Positions 39,764-40,420 of a stretch of 40,420 nucleotides of DNA are shown here, piece by piece. The notes under the pieces were generated by a model, which saw only the letters and a program-made list of their open reading frames with translations, was not told the DNA's origin and searched no databases. Position 1 is the first letter of the stretch; every line of letters begins with the position of its first letter. Source of the stretch: Aeolococcus sp035552595 (GTDB lineage Bacteria > Chloroflexota > Dormibacteria > Aeolococcales > Aeolococcaceae). Position numbers and translations under genes: made by a program. Location: contig DASZKZ010000081.1 of assembly GCA_035552595.1 (NCBI GenBank), positions 1 through 40,420 of the forward strand, read 5' to 3'.

Positions 39764-39767
<4 letters not shown>
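38181..39767 (-). CDS. zwf: Glucose-6-phosphate 1-dehydrogenase
   Basis: Oxidises glucose 6-phosphate to 6-phosphogluconolactone with NAD(P)+. It is 528 residues, GTG 39767, overlapping the gnd stop by 4 nt. The cofactor fold is VVIFGATGDLTKRKLVPALYALAADGLLP at about 31-59. The active-site signature DHYLGKETVQNLLVFRFANG is at about 202-221, preceded by VEKPFGHNLESARDLN. Further conserved stretches are FVAMKVDIDNWRWAGTPFYLRTGKRL and NLLVLRIQPDEGITLRF. The first ~20 residues are non-conserved. In operon with gnd upstream and opcA and pgl downstream. Confidence 0.97.

Positions 39768-40420
<653 letters not shown>

Overview
This is a GC-rich bacterial chromosomal segment, packed almost entirely with housekeeping metabolism. 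It has frequent GTG starts, many 1-4 nt gene overlaps and very short spacers. Several features point to an actinobacterium-like lineage (Actinomycetota, Chloroflexota or Candidatus Dormibacterota): a homodimeric pyruvate dehydrogenase E1 (AceE), an OpcA-type G6PDH assembly protein, a mycobacterial-style cystathionine beta-synthase beside a cystathionine gamma enzyme, and several apparently leaderless promoters (TAnnnT followed 6-9 nt later by GTG or ATG). The phylum assignment is inference only. I see no rRNA, tRNA, CRISPR array, phage or insertion sequence.

Left part (1-6778): the tail of a GNAT acetyltransferase, then metK (S-adenosylmethionine synthesis), then a GDP-mannose set: mannose-1-phosphate guanylyltransferase, a phosphohexomutase and a stand-alone type II phosphomannose isomerase cupin. 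A small lipoprotein gene sits on the opposite strand inside this set. A multi-pass membrane protein of unknown role and a diguanylate cyclase follow.

6849-12517 is a complete minus-strand branched-chain amino acid (Liv/HAAT) ABC transporter operon, binding protein first and then livH-livM-livG-livF. It has a recognisable TTGACA promoter in front and a near-perfect intrinsic terminator between the binding-protein gene and livH. 12687-18288 (plus strand) holds a membrane protein and a tight catabolic operon: class III aminotransferase, aldehyde dehydrogenase, alpha/beta hydrolase with a Cys at the nucleophile position, and FAD amine oxidoreductase. It looks like an amine or omega-amino acid degradation route.

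18289-22731: a small membrane protein with undecaprenyl-diphosphatase, an MFS exporter, a parvulin-like lipoprotein, a decayed APC-permease fragment and an RNA 2',3'-cyclic phosphodiesterase (ThpR). 22752-33583 (all minus): aceE, pepN, the reverse transsulfuration pair (cystathionine gamma enzyme and CBS), alpha-glucan phosphorylase and ribulose-phosphate epimerase. A GAF-containing orphan histidine kinase (33708-35447, plus) follows, then a 20-codon stump of a hemerythrin-like gene. The right end (35617-40420, minus) is an oxidative pentose phosphate operon, gnd-zwf-opcA-pgl, followed by a DUF72 gene; gnd runs off the window.

The genes connect through central carbon and sulfur metabolism. 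Glycogen phosphorylase and the phosphohexomutase can feed hexose phosphates to zwf-pgl-gnd and, with the isomerase, to GDP-mannose; rpe consumes the ribulose-5-phosphate made by Gnd. MetK and the CBS/CGL pair form two ends of methionine-to-cysteine flux. I did not find an obviously new multi-gene system. The most noteworthy signals are the leaderless-promoter pattern, the intra-operon terminator in the Liv operon, the Cys-nucleophile hydrolase in an uncharacterised amine operon, and two gene remnants.
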